A stretch of 47,513 nt of DNA, taken from positions 1 to 47,513 of the forward strand of contig JAFQOJ010000025.1 of the NCBI GenBank assembly GCA_017403265.1. The letters run 5' to 3'. The first letter of the stretch is position 1. Each line of letters begins with the position of its first letter. Below are positions 7,794 to 16,388 of this stretch, one piece after another. Made by a program: the position numbers and the translations under genes. The DNA comes from Clostridia bacterium. GTDB taxonomy: Bacteria > Bacillota > Clostridia > Oscillospirales > Acutalibacteraceae. The notes under the pieces are model-generated. The model saw only the letters and a program-made list of their open reading frames with translations. It was not told where the DNA came from and did no database searches.

Positions 7794-7822
7794 AAAAAAC
7801 TCTCCTCTTAAAAGTTTTAATA

Positions 7823-8689
7823 TTACCCTATAAGTGACACAATAATTGCTGGAATATACTGCACTGCCATTACACCTATAAGGAACATGAAAATATTAAC
7901 TCCGCCCTTTTTGCGAAAATCGGTTTCCTTATTTTCACTTTTTTCCTTAATTTCTCTTATAGTGTTTACTGCATGCTTTTTATAAAGATAATCACCTAAA
8001 ATACCCACCACTATGCTAATGACAATACTTAATATACTTCCAATAAAAGCAACATATAATATAATTGGCGGAAATTTATCCATATTTTCCGCCATTTTTT
8101 GAAGCGTTTGTGGTTCGAACATCATACCGCTTAATCCCAAATTATAGCAAGTAAGCTGAAAAGGAACTGTAAGCAATGTTGCAATTATTTCGATTGCCCC
8201 TGTAATTATACCGTTAAGATACATTTTGCGTGAAAAAAACCATCCACTCGGCAATAAAAATGCCAAAAAGTTCCAAGAAGCCTTGTTGTACTTATTAAGC
8301 TTTTTAAACTTAGGAATATATCGCATTGTATTGGATACAACAAATTTTGCCGCTTCATTTGCGGTAACACCGTTGTCGATTTCATCCTCAGGCTTTACAC
8401 CGCCTAAAAAATCAATAGGAGAAAGCATACCAAAGGGAGTTTCATAATCGGTTTCGGCGGTTTCGAATTGCTTGGATTCCTCGTTTGCTTGCTTATCTTC
8501 AGCGGCTTTTTTAAGCTTATCGTACTGATTTTCAGTGCCGTGGAGTTCTTCTAAAGCACACTTATTAAGTTTATTGTAGCATTCTCTGTGGTGCGGTGCG
8601 CCACATTCGGGACAATATACAACATCGTCTTCTGCGAATAAATACGCATGGCACAAGGCACAGCTTTGGTTTTGTTCGTTTAAACTCAT
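7823..8689 (-). CDS. Prokaryotic RING-finger membrane protein (DUF2628-like)
   Basis: The 288-residue protein starts with a zinc-binding module: C10-x2-C13, C26-x2-C29, H33/H34, C37 and C44, the pattern of the prokaryotic RING family 1. A charged linker follows. A membrane domain begins near residue 140 (WNFLAFLLPSGWFFSRKMYLNGI, DUF2628-like) and holds about four hydrophobic segments up to the C-terminus. The zinc module would be cytoplasmic. The start overlaps the NUDIX stop by 4 bases (ATGA). No biochemical role is established for such proteins. Regulation or assembly of envelope enzymes would fit its place beside galU, but that is inference. Confidence 0.7.
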   Translation of the reverse strand: MSLNEQNQSCALCHAYLFAEDDVVYCPECGAPHHRECYNKLNKCALEELHGTENQYDKLKKAAEDKQANEESKQFETAETDYETPFGMLSPIDFLGGVKPEDEIDNGVTANEAAKFVVSNTMRYIPKFKKLNKYNKASWNFLAFLLPSGWFFSRKMYLNGIITGAIEIIATLLTVPFQLTCYNLGLSGMMFEPQTLQKMAENMDKFPPIILYVAFIGSILSIVISIVVGILGDYLYKKHAVNTIREIKEKSENKETDFRKKGGVNIFMFLIGVMAVQYIPAIIVSLIG

Positions 8690-9210
8690 ACGGTAACTCC
8701 TCTATCGGCTTCAATTGCCTCTAAAACGCACTTGAAATAATCTTTTCCGTAATTGTGAAAATGTCCTTTTTTTATCATATCGTCAAGCTCATCCCTTGTA
8801 ACCCAACGCGCCTCTGCAACCTCAGATTCCTGTAAGGTTAACTCGCTCTCCGAAACATCACTTGTAATAAGCCAAATATCCAAAAGCGAATTACGTCTTT
8901 TAAGGCGCAAAATCTTTTTCAAAGTCTGCTCATTAGAAGCAATGCCTAATTCTTCAAACAACTCACGATTGGCGGCTGTAAAAGAGCTCTCGCCCGAAAT
9001 TGCCGCGCCGCCTGTGGCCGCCCATTCACCCGGCATAAGCTTCTTTCTGTCACTTCTTCTTTGAAGCAAAAATCTACCGCCAGTTGATATTATCCATATA
9101 TGCACTACCAGATGATATTCACCCGGTTTTAAAAAATACCGTCCGCGCGCGACAGTTTTACCCGTAGGGTTTCCTTCGCCATCTAAGACATCCCAAATCT
9201 CTGTTTTCAT
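8686..9210 (-). CDS. NUDIX hydrolase (IPP-isomerase-like subgroup)
   Basis: A complete NUDIX box (GGAAISGESSFTAANRELFEELGI, about residues 66-89, written here as G-x5-E-x7-REL-x-EELG) binds the metal and cleaves a nucleoside-diphosphate-linked substrate. The opening EIWDVLDGEGNPTGKTVARG and the RSDRKKLMPGEW segment resemble the branch annotated as isopentenyl-diphosphate isomerase-like NUDIX proteins. The 174-residue length is usual for that branch. It is the first gene of the operon with the RING protein and galU. Its promoter faces away from the SRP RNA promoter. The substrate cannot be predicted. Confidence 0.85.
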   Translation of the reverse strand: MKTEIWDVLDGEGNPTGKTVARGRYFLKPGEYHLVVHIWIISTGGRFLLQRRSDRKKLMPGEWAATGGAAISGESSFTAANRELFEELGIASNEQTLKKILRLKRRNSLLDIWLITSDVSESELTLQESEVAEARWVTRDELDDMIKKGHFHNYGKDYFKCVLEAIEADRGVTV

Positions 9211-9246
9211 ATTATAAAAATCTCCGTAAAATCTACATTCATTTAT

Positions 9247-9275
9247 ATTATATCAATTATGTGAAAAATTTTCAA
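9247..9275 (-). promoter_or_regulatory. Promoter of the NUDIX-RING-galU operon
   Basis: On the minus strand, TTGAAA (9270-9275), 17-bp spacer, TATAAT (9247-9252). It lies back to back with the SRP RNA promoter, about 20 bp apart. Confidence 0.8.
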
Positions 9276-9294
9276 CATTTTATATCTTTTCCTA

Positions 9295-9323
9295 TTGTAA
9301 ATTTTTAATGAATGTGATAAAAT
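9295..9323 (+). promoter_or_regulatory. Promoter of the SRP RNA / dnaX unit
   Basis: TTGTAA (9295-9300), 17-bp spacer, TAAAAT (9318-9323). The expected start is about 9330, just before the RNA closing stem. Confidence 0.7.
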
Positions 9324-9340
9324 AATTATTGTATTAAGTG

Positions 9341-9488
9341 CATTGCGTATCGGAATGTGCGAATGGGCGGGTCCTGTGCGACGGAATGCTACGAACCATG
9401 TCAGGCGGGGAACCGAGCAGCATTAAGTAGATTTTTCTGTGCGCCGCAGTAAATCGGCTCATTCGTGCATTCGGATACGCAAATTTTT
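9341..9488 (+). ncRNA. ffs: Signal recognition particle RNA, small bacterial type
   Basis: The ends form a long closing helix: CATTGCGTATCGGAATG (9341-9357) pairs with CATTCGGATACGC (9468-9480) and beyond. The centre holds the Ffh-binding helix 8 signature: GTCAGG and GAGCAGC face each other around a GGGGAACC tip carrying a GGAA tetraloop, as in E. coli 4.5S RNA. At about 145 nt it lacks the full Alu domain of Bacillus scRNA. The closing stem followed by TTTTTT can also act as terminator. Position directly upstream of dnaX is the classical arrangement in Gram-positives. Confidence 0.9.
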
Positions 9489-9508
9489 TAAAATAAAGAG
9501 GCGAAAAT

Positions 9509-11107
9509 ATGGCTTATCAGGCTTTATACCGAAAATACCGTCCGAAAACCTTTTCGGAGGTTTACGGTCAGGAGCACATAACCGAAACCTTAAAAAATGA
9601 AATAGCTTCTAGCACTACTGTCCACGCTTACCTTTTTACAGGCACTCGCGGAACAGGTAAGACTTCCTGCGCCAAAATTTTGGCTAATGCCGTTAACTGT
9701 ACCGAATCTAAAGACGGTAACCCTTGCCTTAACTGTGAAAGCTGTAAATCCGCTCTAAGCGGTGAAAATACCGATATTGTGGAAATTGATGCTGCTTCTA
9801 ACAACAGCGTTGAAGATATACGTATTTTACGCGAGCGTATAAACTTTGCCCCCGCAGTTTCAAAATACCGCGTTTATATTATAGACGAGGTACATATGCT
9901 CTCTATTAGCGCCTTTAACGCTTTGCTTAAAACCTTGGAAGAACCGCCCGAGCATGTTATTTTTATTTTGGCTACTACCGAAGTTCATAAATTGCCCGCC
10001 ACTATTCTTTCGCGTTGCCAAAGATTTGATTTCAGAAGAATTGATACCCAAAAAATTTGCGAAAGGCTACAGTTTATAGCCAAGGCAGAAGGGCTTACCC
10101 TTACCGATTCTGCCGCAACACTGATTGCCGCCGCAGCTGATGGCGGTATGCGTGACGCTTTATCAATACTTGATTTATGTGCTTCTGCCGCAAAGAATAT
10201 TGACGAAGGCACAGTTGAAAGCGTTTGCGCTATGGCAGGTAATGATTATCTTATTGAGCTTACTGATTTTATTAAGCGTAAGGACACCGAAAATGCCCTT
10301 TTAATGCTTGACAGACTTCATAATTCGTCGGTGGATATGCTGCGTCTTTTGTCCGAGCTTATATCCCACTACCGCGACCTTATGATTATTAAAACCGTGA
10401 ACGGCGACCGTCTTCCAATAATTTGTTCTAACACCCGTCTTAAAGCCTTGAAAACGCAGGCAGCGGATTACGATATTAAGGACATTATGTTTGCTCTCGG
10501 TCGTTTACAGTCGGCTACTGCTGCAATGCAAAGCGGTAACCGCCGTTGCGAAATGGAAATGGCTGTAGTCAAGCTTTGCACCCCCTCATTATCGGTAGAT
10601 TTGGAAGCACTCGAAAGGCGCATTTCCGCCTTAGAAAGCGGTGCTAAAACAGTAACGGTAAAAGCAGAGTGTGAGCCTATAAAGGAAACTGCCGTCATCC
10701 CCGATACTGATGAAGAAATTCCACTTCCACCTGAACCGGATGCAGATTATCCCGAGCCCGTACCCGAAAAGCCGAAAGCGGCACCCTTTACCGAAGAACT
10801 CACCAAGGTGGACGATTGGGGTGAAATTGTAAGTGTACTTAAAAACACCTGCCCACTTATAGCCGGTGTTTTAGGCGATTCTACTGCCTATATTAAGGGT
10901 GAATATCTTTTAATTGACGCTAAAAACTCACAGTTTAGAACCCTTATAAAAACCAACACTATGTACAAAGACAGTATCAGAAAAGCAGCCTTTGATGTTT
11001 TGGGACAAACCTATAAGTTAGGTCCCTACAGTGCAGAAAAACAGTCAATCGCCCAAGACCCTCTTTTATCTTTGGCAGATAAGCTTAAAAATTTAGATAT
11101 CAACTAA
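9509..11107 (+). CDS. dnaX: DNA polymerase III gamma/tau subunit
   Basis: This AAA+ clamp-loader subunit opens the sliding clamp and couples it to the replicase. N-terminal motifs: YRPKTFSEVYGQEH; Walker A GTRGTGKTS (residues 45-53); zinc cysteines C64, C73, C76 and C79; Walker B IIDEVHML (124-131); and the SRCQRF arginine finger. The proline- and glutamate-rich linker is at about 390-430, followed by a C-terminal tau domain. The 532 residues are typical for Clostridia. AGAGGCG precedes the ATG. It is the first protein gene of dnaX-ybaB-recR. No clear frameshift site for a short gamma form is visible near the domain III/IV border. Confidence 0.97.
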   Translation: MAYQALYRKYRPKTFSEVYGQEHITETLKNEIASSTTVHAYLFTGTRGTGKTSCAKILANAVNCTESKDGNPCLNCESCKSALSGENTDIVEIDAASNNSVEDIRILRERINFAPAVSKYRVYIIDEVHMLSISAFNALLKTLEEPPEHVIFILATTEVHKLPATILSRCQRFDFRRIDTQKICERLQFIAKAEGLTLTDSAATLIAAAADGGMRDALSILDLCASAAKNIDEGTVESVCAMAGNDYLIELTDFIKRKDTENALLMLDRLHNSSVDMLRLLSELISHYRDLMIIKTVNGDRLPIICSNTRLKALKTQAADYDIKDIMFALGRLQSATAAMQSGNRRCEMEMAVVKLCTPSLSVDLEALERRISALESGAKTVTVKAECEPIKETAVIPDTDEEIPLPPEPDADYPEPVPEKPKAAPFTEELTKVDDWGEIVSVLKNTCPLIAGVLGDSTAYIKGEYLLIDAKNSQFRTLIKTNTMYKDSIRKAAFDVLGQTYKLGPYSAEKQSIAQDPLLSLADKLKNLDIN

Positions 11108-11119
11108 GGAGAATATATT

Positions 11120-11458
11120 ATGAAAGTAAGACTTCCCAATAACGGCGGCGGTAATATGAACCAAATGCTGAAACAGGCACAAAAAATGCAAGAGGATATG
11201 CAAAATCTTCAAGCAGATTTAGAGCAAAGAGAATACACTGCTACTTCGGGTGGCGGTTTAGTAGAGGTTACTGTTGACGGTAGGCACTTTATTACAGGCA
11301 TTAAAATAAATCCCGACGCAGTAGACCCCGATGACAGCGAAATGCTTGAAGACCTTGTTACCGTTGCGGTAAACGAAGCTATAGGCAACGCTATAAAGGC
11401 CAGTGAAGAAGAAATGTCAGCCATAACAGGCGGACTTAATCTTCCGGGAATGTTCTAA
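11120..11458 (+). CDS. YbaB/EbfC nucleoid-associated protein
   Basis: This small dimeric DNA-binding protein (112 residues) is conserved between dnaX and recR in many bacteria. The basic N-terminus (MKVRLPNNGGGNMNQMLKQA) leads into a helix (KMQEDMQNLQADLEQ), the beta segment GLVEVTVDGRHFITGIKI and the final helix. The C-terminal MSAITGGLNLPGMF is a family hallmark. AAGGAG is 9 bases before the start. The stop is only 2 bases before recR, so the two are coupled. Confidence 0.93.
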   Translation: MKVRLPNNGGGNMNQMLKQAQKMQEDMQNLQADLEQREYTATSGGGLVEVTVDGRHFITGIKINPDAVDPDDSEMLEDLVTVAVNEAIGNAIKASEEEMSAITGGLNLPGMF

Positions 11459-11460
11459 TT

Positions 11461-12063
11461 ATGGCAAATTACAATATTGTGCCTTTAAATGAGCTTATTG
11501 CTCAGTTTGAACGCTTGCCCGGAATTGGTAAAAAAACCGCTTCCCGCTTGGCTTATAATATTTTAGAACAGCCAAAGGAGATTGCCGAGCAGTTTGCTGA
11601 AGCTTTAGTAAATGCCAGACGGAAAATTCATTTTTGCAAAGAGTGTCAAGCCTTTACCGACTCAGAAAAATGCGGTATTTGCTTAGACGAAAAGCGAGAC
11701 CGCTCGGTAATATGCGTTGTAGCTGAGCCTAAGGATGTTATGGCATTTGAGCGAACACGCGAATTTTCGGGCCTTTACCATGTTTTACACGGTGTTATTT
11801 CCCCAATGGACGGCATTGGCCCTAATAATCTTAGAATAAAAGAGCTCATGGCAAGGCTTTCTTCAAATGAAGTAAAGGAAATAATTATGGCTACAAACCC
11901 CACCGTTGAGGGCGAGGCTACCGCCAGCTATATTTCACGCCTTGTAAAGCCTATGGGCATAAAGGTAACACGTTTGGCTTACGGTATTCCCGTAGGCGGC
12001 GACCTTGAATATGCAGACGAATTTACTTTAGCCCGCGCCTTAGAGGGCAGAAACGAAATATAG
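11461..12063 (+). CDS. recR: Recombination mediator RecR
   Basis: RecR works with RecO/RecF to load RecA at gaps. The 200-residue protein shows the helix-hairpin-helix FERLPGIGKKTASRLAYNI (16-34), a C4 zinc finger (C59, C62, C71, C74) and a TOPRIM domain from about residue 82 (VICVVAEPKDVMAFERT), followed by the C-terminal YGIPVGGDLEYADEFTLARAL. No strong ribosome site precedes its ATG; coupling to the ybaB stop 2 bases upstream probably supplies ribosomes. Confidence 0.97.
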   Translation: MANYNIVPLNELIAQFERLPGIGKKTASRLAYNILEQPKEIAEQFAEALVNARRKIHFCKECQAFTDSEKCGICLDEKRDRSVICVVAEPKDVMAFERTREFSGLYHVLHGVISPMDGIGPNNLRIKELMARLSSNEVKEIIMATNPTVEGEATASYISRLVKPMGIKVTRLAYGIPVGGDLEYADEFTLARALEGRNEI

Positions 12064-12076
12064 GATTTGATATTTT

Positions 12077-12295
12077 ATGACAGAAGAAAAAATCAAACGA
12101 ATAAATGAGCTTGCGCGTAAGCAAAAGAACGAAGGTCTTACAGAGCAAGAAAAAAAGGAACAGTATATTCTCAGACGGGAGTATATTGATTCCTTTAAGC
12201 AAAGCCTTATAGGTCAGCTTGAAAACACCTATATTGTTGAGCCTGACGGCACTAAACGAAAGGTAACTCGCAAAAATGAAGATACTAGTAACTGA
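12077..12295 (+). CDS. DUF896 (YnzC-type) small protein
   Basis: The 72-residue protein has the DUF896 signature: KIKRINELARKQKNEGLTEQEK followed by LRREYIDSFKQSLIGQLENT. It is a two-helix hairpin protein of unknown role in Bacillota; the Bacillus homologue YnzC is known only structurally. AGGATTTGAT precedes the ATG. Its last 20 bases overlap the next gene. Confidence 0.88.
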   Translation: MTEEKIKRINELARKQKNEGLTEQEKKEQYILRREYIDSFKQSLIGQLENTYIVEPDGTKRKVTRKNEDTSN

Positions 12296-13226
12296 TACAG
12301 CTACCCTACAATCTAATAACGATTTATCTTTAGAAGCCTTGTCAGATTTCGGCAAGGTTTCCCTATATGATAATATAACAAACGAAGACCTTGTGCGCGA
12401 GCTTAATGATACCGATATTTTGCTTTGTAATAAAACAGATATCGGCAAAGAGCTTATGGACATAGCACCAAAGCTTAAATATATAGGCATCTTTGCAACA
12501 GGCTATAACAATATTGATATAGAATACGCCAAGAAAAAAGGGATTGTGGTGTGTAACGCGCCAAACTATTCCACAAACGCAGTTGCGCAACAGGTTATTG
12601 CCTATATTTTAAATTTTTATACCAAAATAAATGAATACGATGCCTTTGTAAAGGCTGGCGGATGGCAGACCTCCCCCGTTTTTTCGCCGCTAAAATTCTC
12701 TACCGATGAAGTTTGCGGCAAAACCTTAGGTCTTATAGGCTATGGCGATATTGCAAAAGCGGTAGAAAAAATCGCGATAGCTTTAGGTATGAAGGTAATA
12801 GTTTACACCCATACCGTACGCGAACCGCATCCGCGTTTTAAGGATTTTGATTTTGTGCTAAAAAACAGCGACATAATATCGGTGCATTGTCCTTTGAATG
12901 AGCAAAGCCGTGAAATGTTCAATAAAGATGCCTTTGCAAAATTTAAAGACGGCGCTTATTTCATAAACACTGCACGCGGTGGTGTAATAAACGAGCTATC
13001 ACTCTATGAAGCCTTAAAAAGCGGTAAGCTTTCGGGCGCAGCTATAGATGTATTGACAACCGAACCTATGGCAAAAGACAACATTTTAAAGGATGCACCT
13101 AATATTACAATTACTCCCCATACCTGTTGGGCGCCACTTAGCACAAGAAAACGACTTTTAGATTTAGTTTGCGATAATATTTCCGCTTTCCTAAGCGGAG
13201 AGCCAAAAAATAACCTTACAAAGTAG
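12276..13226 (+). CDS. D-2-hydroxyacid dehydrogenase (glycerate-dehydrogenase-like)
   Basis: This NAD(P)-dependent enzyme reduces 2-keto acids or oxidises D-2-hydroxyacids. The 316 residues show the split catalytic domain, with ATGYNNIDIEYAKKKGI and the NAD-binding GKTLGLIGYGDIAKAVEKIA. The catalytic Arg is in NTARGGVINE, the Glu in LTTEPM and the His in ITPHTCWAP. The overall pattern is closest to hydroxypyruvate/glycerate dehydrogenases (HprA group), but substrate is not certain. The ATG lies inside the DUF896 gene with AAGGTAA upstream, giving translational coupling. Confidence 0.9.
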   Translation: MKILVTDTATLQSNNDLSLEALSDFGKVSLYDNITNEDLVRELNDTDILLCNKTDIGKELMDIAPKLKYIGIFATGYNNIDIEYAKKKGIVVCNAPNYSTNAVAQQVIAYILNFYTKINEYDAFVKAGGWQTSPVFSPLKFSTDEVCGKTLGLIGYGDIAKAVEKIAIALGMKVIVYTHTVREPHPRFKDFDFVLKNSDIISVHCPLNEQSREMFNKDAFAKFKDGAYFINTARGGVINELSLYEALKSGKLSGAAIDVLTTEPMAKDNILKDAPNITITPHTCWAPLSTRKRLLDLVCDNISAFLSGEPKNNLTK

Positions 13227-13234
13227 GTGAATTC

Positions 13235-14761
13235 ATGTTTTCAAGAACCCAAAGCGTAGGCGTATTCGGTTTTCACACCTATATGATACAGGTTGAAGCC
13301 GATATTTCTAACGGACTGCCTTCTTTTGATATTGTAGGTCTGCCCGATGCCACTGTAAAGGAATCTCGCGACAGAGTGCGTGCCGCTATAAAAAACTGCG
13401 GCTTTAAATTCCCTATTTCACGTATTACCGTAAATTTAGCCCCCGCTGACCGCAAAAAAGAAGGCTCGGTTTATGATTTGCCTGTGCTTTTAGCAATTCT
13501 TAAAGCTTCCGACCAGCTAAAAGCCGATTTATCGAACAGCGTAACCATAGGCGAAGTTGCGCTTGACGGTATTTTGCGCAGTGTAAACGGTGTTTTAGCT
13601 ATGACCATTACCGCCAAAGAAAACGGCATTGAAAATATATTCGTTCCCAAAGACAATGCTATAGAAGCGGCAGTTGTAGAGGGTATAAATGTTTACCCTG
13701 TAGAAAACATAAAAGAGCTAATAGATCACCTTAACGGTGAAAAAATGATAGAAAAACAACCGCTCACCCCCACAGCCGCGGTAAGCGATATTCGTGTGCC
13801 TGATTTTTGCGATGTAAAAGGTCAGGTTGCGGCTAAAAAAGCTTTGGAAATTGCGGCGGCTGGCAACCATAATATAGTTTTGGTGGGACCGCCAGGTGCA
13901 GGTAAAAGTATGCTTGCAAAGCGATTACCCGGTATTTTGCCTGATATGACCTTTGAAGAGTCAATTGAAACCACCAAAATTCACTCTATTGCCGGTATTC
14001 TAGATAATAAAAATCCCTTTGTATCTGTAAGGCCGTTTCGCTCCCCACACCATACTGTTTCGGTTGCGGGTATTTCGGGCGGCGGCACTGTGCCAAAACC
14101 GGGTGAAATCTCTTTAGCGCATAACGGTGTGCTGTTTTTGGACGAGCTACCCGAATTCCGCCGCGATGTTATGGAGGCTTTGCGCCAACCTATTGAAGAC
14201 GGCAAGGTTACAATTTCGCGAGTTGCGGGAACACTTACCTATCCAAGCTCTATTATGCTTGTAGCGGCAATGAACCCCTGCCCTTGCGGATTTTTCGGTC
14301 ACCCTACAAAAAACTGTAGTTGTTCACCACAGGCAGTACATAAATATTTAAATAAAATTTCAGGCCCGATGCTTGACAGAATTGATTTGCATGTTGAAGT
14401 TCCACCTGTTGACTATGCAGCTTTAAGCTCTAATTCTAACGAAGAAACCTCTGCCCAAATTAAAGCACGCGTAAATAAAGCGCGTAAAATTCAGCAAGAG
14501 CGATATAAGGGCACAGGTATTACCTGTAATGCCGCTTTAACGCCCGCGCTTCTTAAAAAGTTTTGCAAATTAACCCAGGATGCTGAAAAATACTTAGAGC
14601 TTTCGTTTGAACGCTTAGGAATGTCCGCACGCGCTTATGACCGCATTTTAAAGGTCGCGCGCACTATTGCCGACCTTGACGGTAGTGATATTATAGAAAA
14701 ACAGCATATTTTTTCGGCAATATCTTTCCGCAGTCTTGACAGAAAATATTGGAACAATTAA
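13235..14761 (+). CDS. ComM/YifB-family Mg-chelatase-like AAA+ ATPase
   Basis: The 508-residue protein has the N-terminal YifB domain (DIVGLPDATVKESRDRVRAAI, residues 32-52, and ITVNLAPADRKKEGSVYDLP). The Walker A is GPPGAGKS (218-225). FRSPHHT, Walker B LFLDELPEF, and the C4 zinc-like CPCGFFGHPTKNCSC follow. The C-terminal lid is MSARAYDRILKVARTIADL. In Vibrio the homologue ComM is a helicase promoting branch migration during transformation. The GTGAATTC-AGGTGA ribosome site is 8 bases after the dehydrogenase stop. Confidence 0.95.
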   Translation: MFSRTQSVGVFGFHTYMIQVEADISNGLPSFDIVGLPDATVKESRDRVRAAIKNCGFKFPISRITVNLAPADRKKEGSVYDLPVLLAILKASDQLKADLSNSVTIGEVALDGILRSVNGVLAMTITAKENGIENIFVPKDNAIEAAVVEGINVYPVENIKELIDHLNGEKMIEKQPLTPTAAVSDIRVPDFCDVKGQVAAKKALEIAAAGNHNIVLVGPPGAGKSMLAKRLPGILPDMTFEESIETTKIHSIAGILDNKNPFVSVRPFRSPHHTVSVAGISGGGTVPKPGEISLAHNGVLFLDELPEFRRDVMEALRQPIEDGKVTISRVAGTLTYPSSIMLVAAMNPCPCGFFGHPTKNCSCSPQAVHKYLNKISGPMLDRIDLHVEVPPVDYAALSSNSNEETSAQIKARVNKARKIQQERYKGTGITCNAALTPALLKKFCKLTQDAEKYLELSFERLGMSARAYDRILKVARTIADLDGSDIIEKQHIFSAISFRSLDRKYWNN

Positions 14762-14782
14762 AAAAAGAAAGGATGGTAGCGT

Positions 14783-15481
14783 ATGTCTGAAAATTTGCAT
14801 AAAGGTCACAGAAAGCGCCTTAGACACGAATTATTAGAACAGGATTTTCCGGATTCCGTACCATCCCATAAGGTGTTAGAAGCCTTGCTGTTTTACGGCA
14901 TACCGCAAAGCGATACAAATGGTATTGCGCATGAGCTTTTAGCAAAATTTGGCTCATTAAACGGCGTTTTTGAAGCCGACCCTAACAGCCTGTTCGAAGT
15001 TAAAGGCATGACCGAGCGCGCAGTCACTCTTATTAAAATGATTTTGCCACTTACTCGCAGAATACATACCGAAAAATATCAAAAGCACTACCGATTTAAA
15101 AGTATAGATGAATACGGCGACTATATAGCAAAGCATTTTATGGGTTATAACAATGAAGTTTTTATGGTTACTAGCTTTGATATAAACGGTAATCTAATAG
15201 AAAATGATATTATAAGCGACGGACATGCCGCGAGTGTATCGCTTTCGGTTAAAAAGATTGTCAAAAAAGTGCTTACAAGAAATCCTGCAAGCGTAATTAT
15301 TGCACATAATCATATTGGGCAAAGTGCTGTGCCTAGCTTTGCTGATATTCAAATGACTCAAAGCTTAAAATACACCTTGGAGCAAATTGAAGTAAAGCTT
15401 GTTGACCATCTTATAGTTTCTGGTACCGATTATATATCTTTAGCACAAAGCGGTGATTACAGTCAAATTTTCTCTTTATAA
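14783..15481 (+). CDS. RadC/JAB-domain protein with altered metal motif
   Basis: The 232-residue protein matches RadC (UPF0758): an N-terminal helix-hairpin-helix-like part (VLEALLFYGIPQSDTNGIAHELL, FGSLNGVFEA) and a C-terminal JAB/MPN domain. The zinc ligands are present as H175, H177 and D188 in AHNHIGQSAVPSFAD. The usual HNHPSG core reads HNHIGQ here. The function of RadC is unsettled; the historic repair role is not supported in E. coli. It is the last gene of the dnaX-to-radC run, before a strong terminator. Confidence 0.88.
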   Translation: MSENLHKGHRKRLRHELLEQDFPDSVPSHKVLEALLFYGIPQSDTNGIAHELLAKFGSLNGVFEADPNSLFEVKGMTERAVTLIKMILPLTRRIHTEKYQKHYRFKSIDEYGDYIAKHFMGYNNEVFMVTSFDINGNLIENDIISDGHAASVSLSVKKIVKKVLTRNPASVIIAHNHIGQSAVPSFADIQMTQSLKYTLEQIEVKLVDHLIVSGTDYISLAQSGDYSQIFSL

Positions 15482-15524
15482 AAACAGTGGGCTTTTGTTA
15501 GTTTTCTTAAATATCTGTAAATGC

Positions 15525-15557
15525 AAAAACGGAATCTCTTTCGAGATTCCGTTTTTT
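15525..15557. terminator. Bidirectional terminator, radC / isomerase cluster
   Basis: AAAAACGGAATCTC pairs with GAGATTCCGTTTTTT around a 4-base loop. It has T runs on both strands and serves the convergent radC gene and the seven-gene minus-strand cluster. Confidence 0.92.
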
Positions 15558-15564
15558 GTTTAAA

Positions 15565-16374
15565 CTATAAAGTTTTAAGATAGTTGATACTTCTTTCGGC
15601 ACATTCAAGACGGGATAAACCTTCGGTAGGTTCGTCTTGTTCTACTACTACCCAACGGGTTCCGCTTTCTTCGCAAGCCTTCAAAATTTCGGGGAAATTC
15701 TGTACGCCTGCACCTACATTACGGAAAGCAAAGCTGTTTTTATCAGCCTTTTTACCGTCATCTTCTATACCAATAAGAGCATACATATTTTCGCTCTTTT
15801 GACCTACAAAGTCCTTAAGATGTACAATTTCGCATCTTCCGGCATATTTGCGGATATAATTAGCAGGATTTTCTCCACCAACATTTACCCAACAAGTATC
15901 AAGCTCGGTTTGAAGCTTATCTGCAGGAACTTCCTTGTAAAGAATGTCTAAAGCATATTCGCCGTCAATCTTTAAAAACTCAAAATCGTGGTTATGATAA
16001 GCTAATTTCATACCCAACTCATTAGCTTTAGTTCCTAACATTTTGGCGCCTTCTATAACCTCTGCAAATTTTTCGCCTGAAGGACGGTATTCCTCAGTTA
16101 AGTAAGGAATAACCACAAATTCACAGCCGATTTCGGCATAAGTCTTTAAAATATCGGGGTTTGACATCATATCAACAAAAGGTACATGCGCAGAAATAGG
16201 TGTTAGACCTATTTCTTTACATAAAGCCTTTACTTCTGCCGCGTTTTTGCCATAAAGACCGGCAAATTCAACACCGTCGTAACCCATAGCCTTAACCTTT
16301 TTTAAGGTGCCTTCAAAATCACTTTCTAAGCAGGTGCGTACTGAATAGAGCTGTAAAGCAATTGGAAATTTCAT
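15565..16374 (-). CDS. Sugar phosphate isomerase/epimerase family TIM barrel (A)
   Basis: The 269-residue protein belongs to the xylose-isomerase-like / AP-endonuclease-2 TIM-barrel family, whose members isomerise, epimerise or eliminate on sugars and keto-sugars with a divalent metal. It starts with FPIALQLYSVR. Putative metal ligands lie in YHNHDFEF, ELDTCWVNVGG, IVHLKDF and VVVEQDEP. An upstream in-frame ATG exists, but ATG 16374 has GAGG 8 bases before it and begins at the usual first strand. It is the last gene of the cluster. The substrate is unknown; a 3-keto-glycoside or inosose is plausible. Confidence 0.85.
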   Translation of the reverse strand: MKFPIALQLYSVRTCLESDFEGTLKKVKAMGYDGVEFAGLYGKNAAEVKALCKEIGLTPISAHVPFVDMMSNPDILKTYAEIGCEFVVIPYLTEEYRPSGEKFAEVIEGAKMLGTKANELGMKLAYHNHDFEFLKIDGEYALDILYKEVPADKLQTELDTCWVNVGGENPANYIRKYAGRCEIVHLKDFVGQKSENMYALIGIEDDGKKADKNSFAFRNVGAGVQNFPEILKACEESGTRWVVVEQDEPTEGLSRLECAERSINYLKTL

Positions 16375-16388
16375 TATTACTACCTCTA

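Noticed and set aside
10044-10060. A-rich run in dnaX as programmed frameshift site
   Set aside because: It lies inside the ATPase core, not at the domain III/IV border, and has no heptamer of the A-AAA-AAG type.
12023-12490. 155-codon minus-strand ORF across the DUF896 and dehydrogenase genes
   Set aside because: Antisense to two real genes; low-complexity Ser/Leu/Phe composition.
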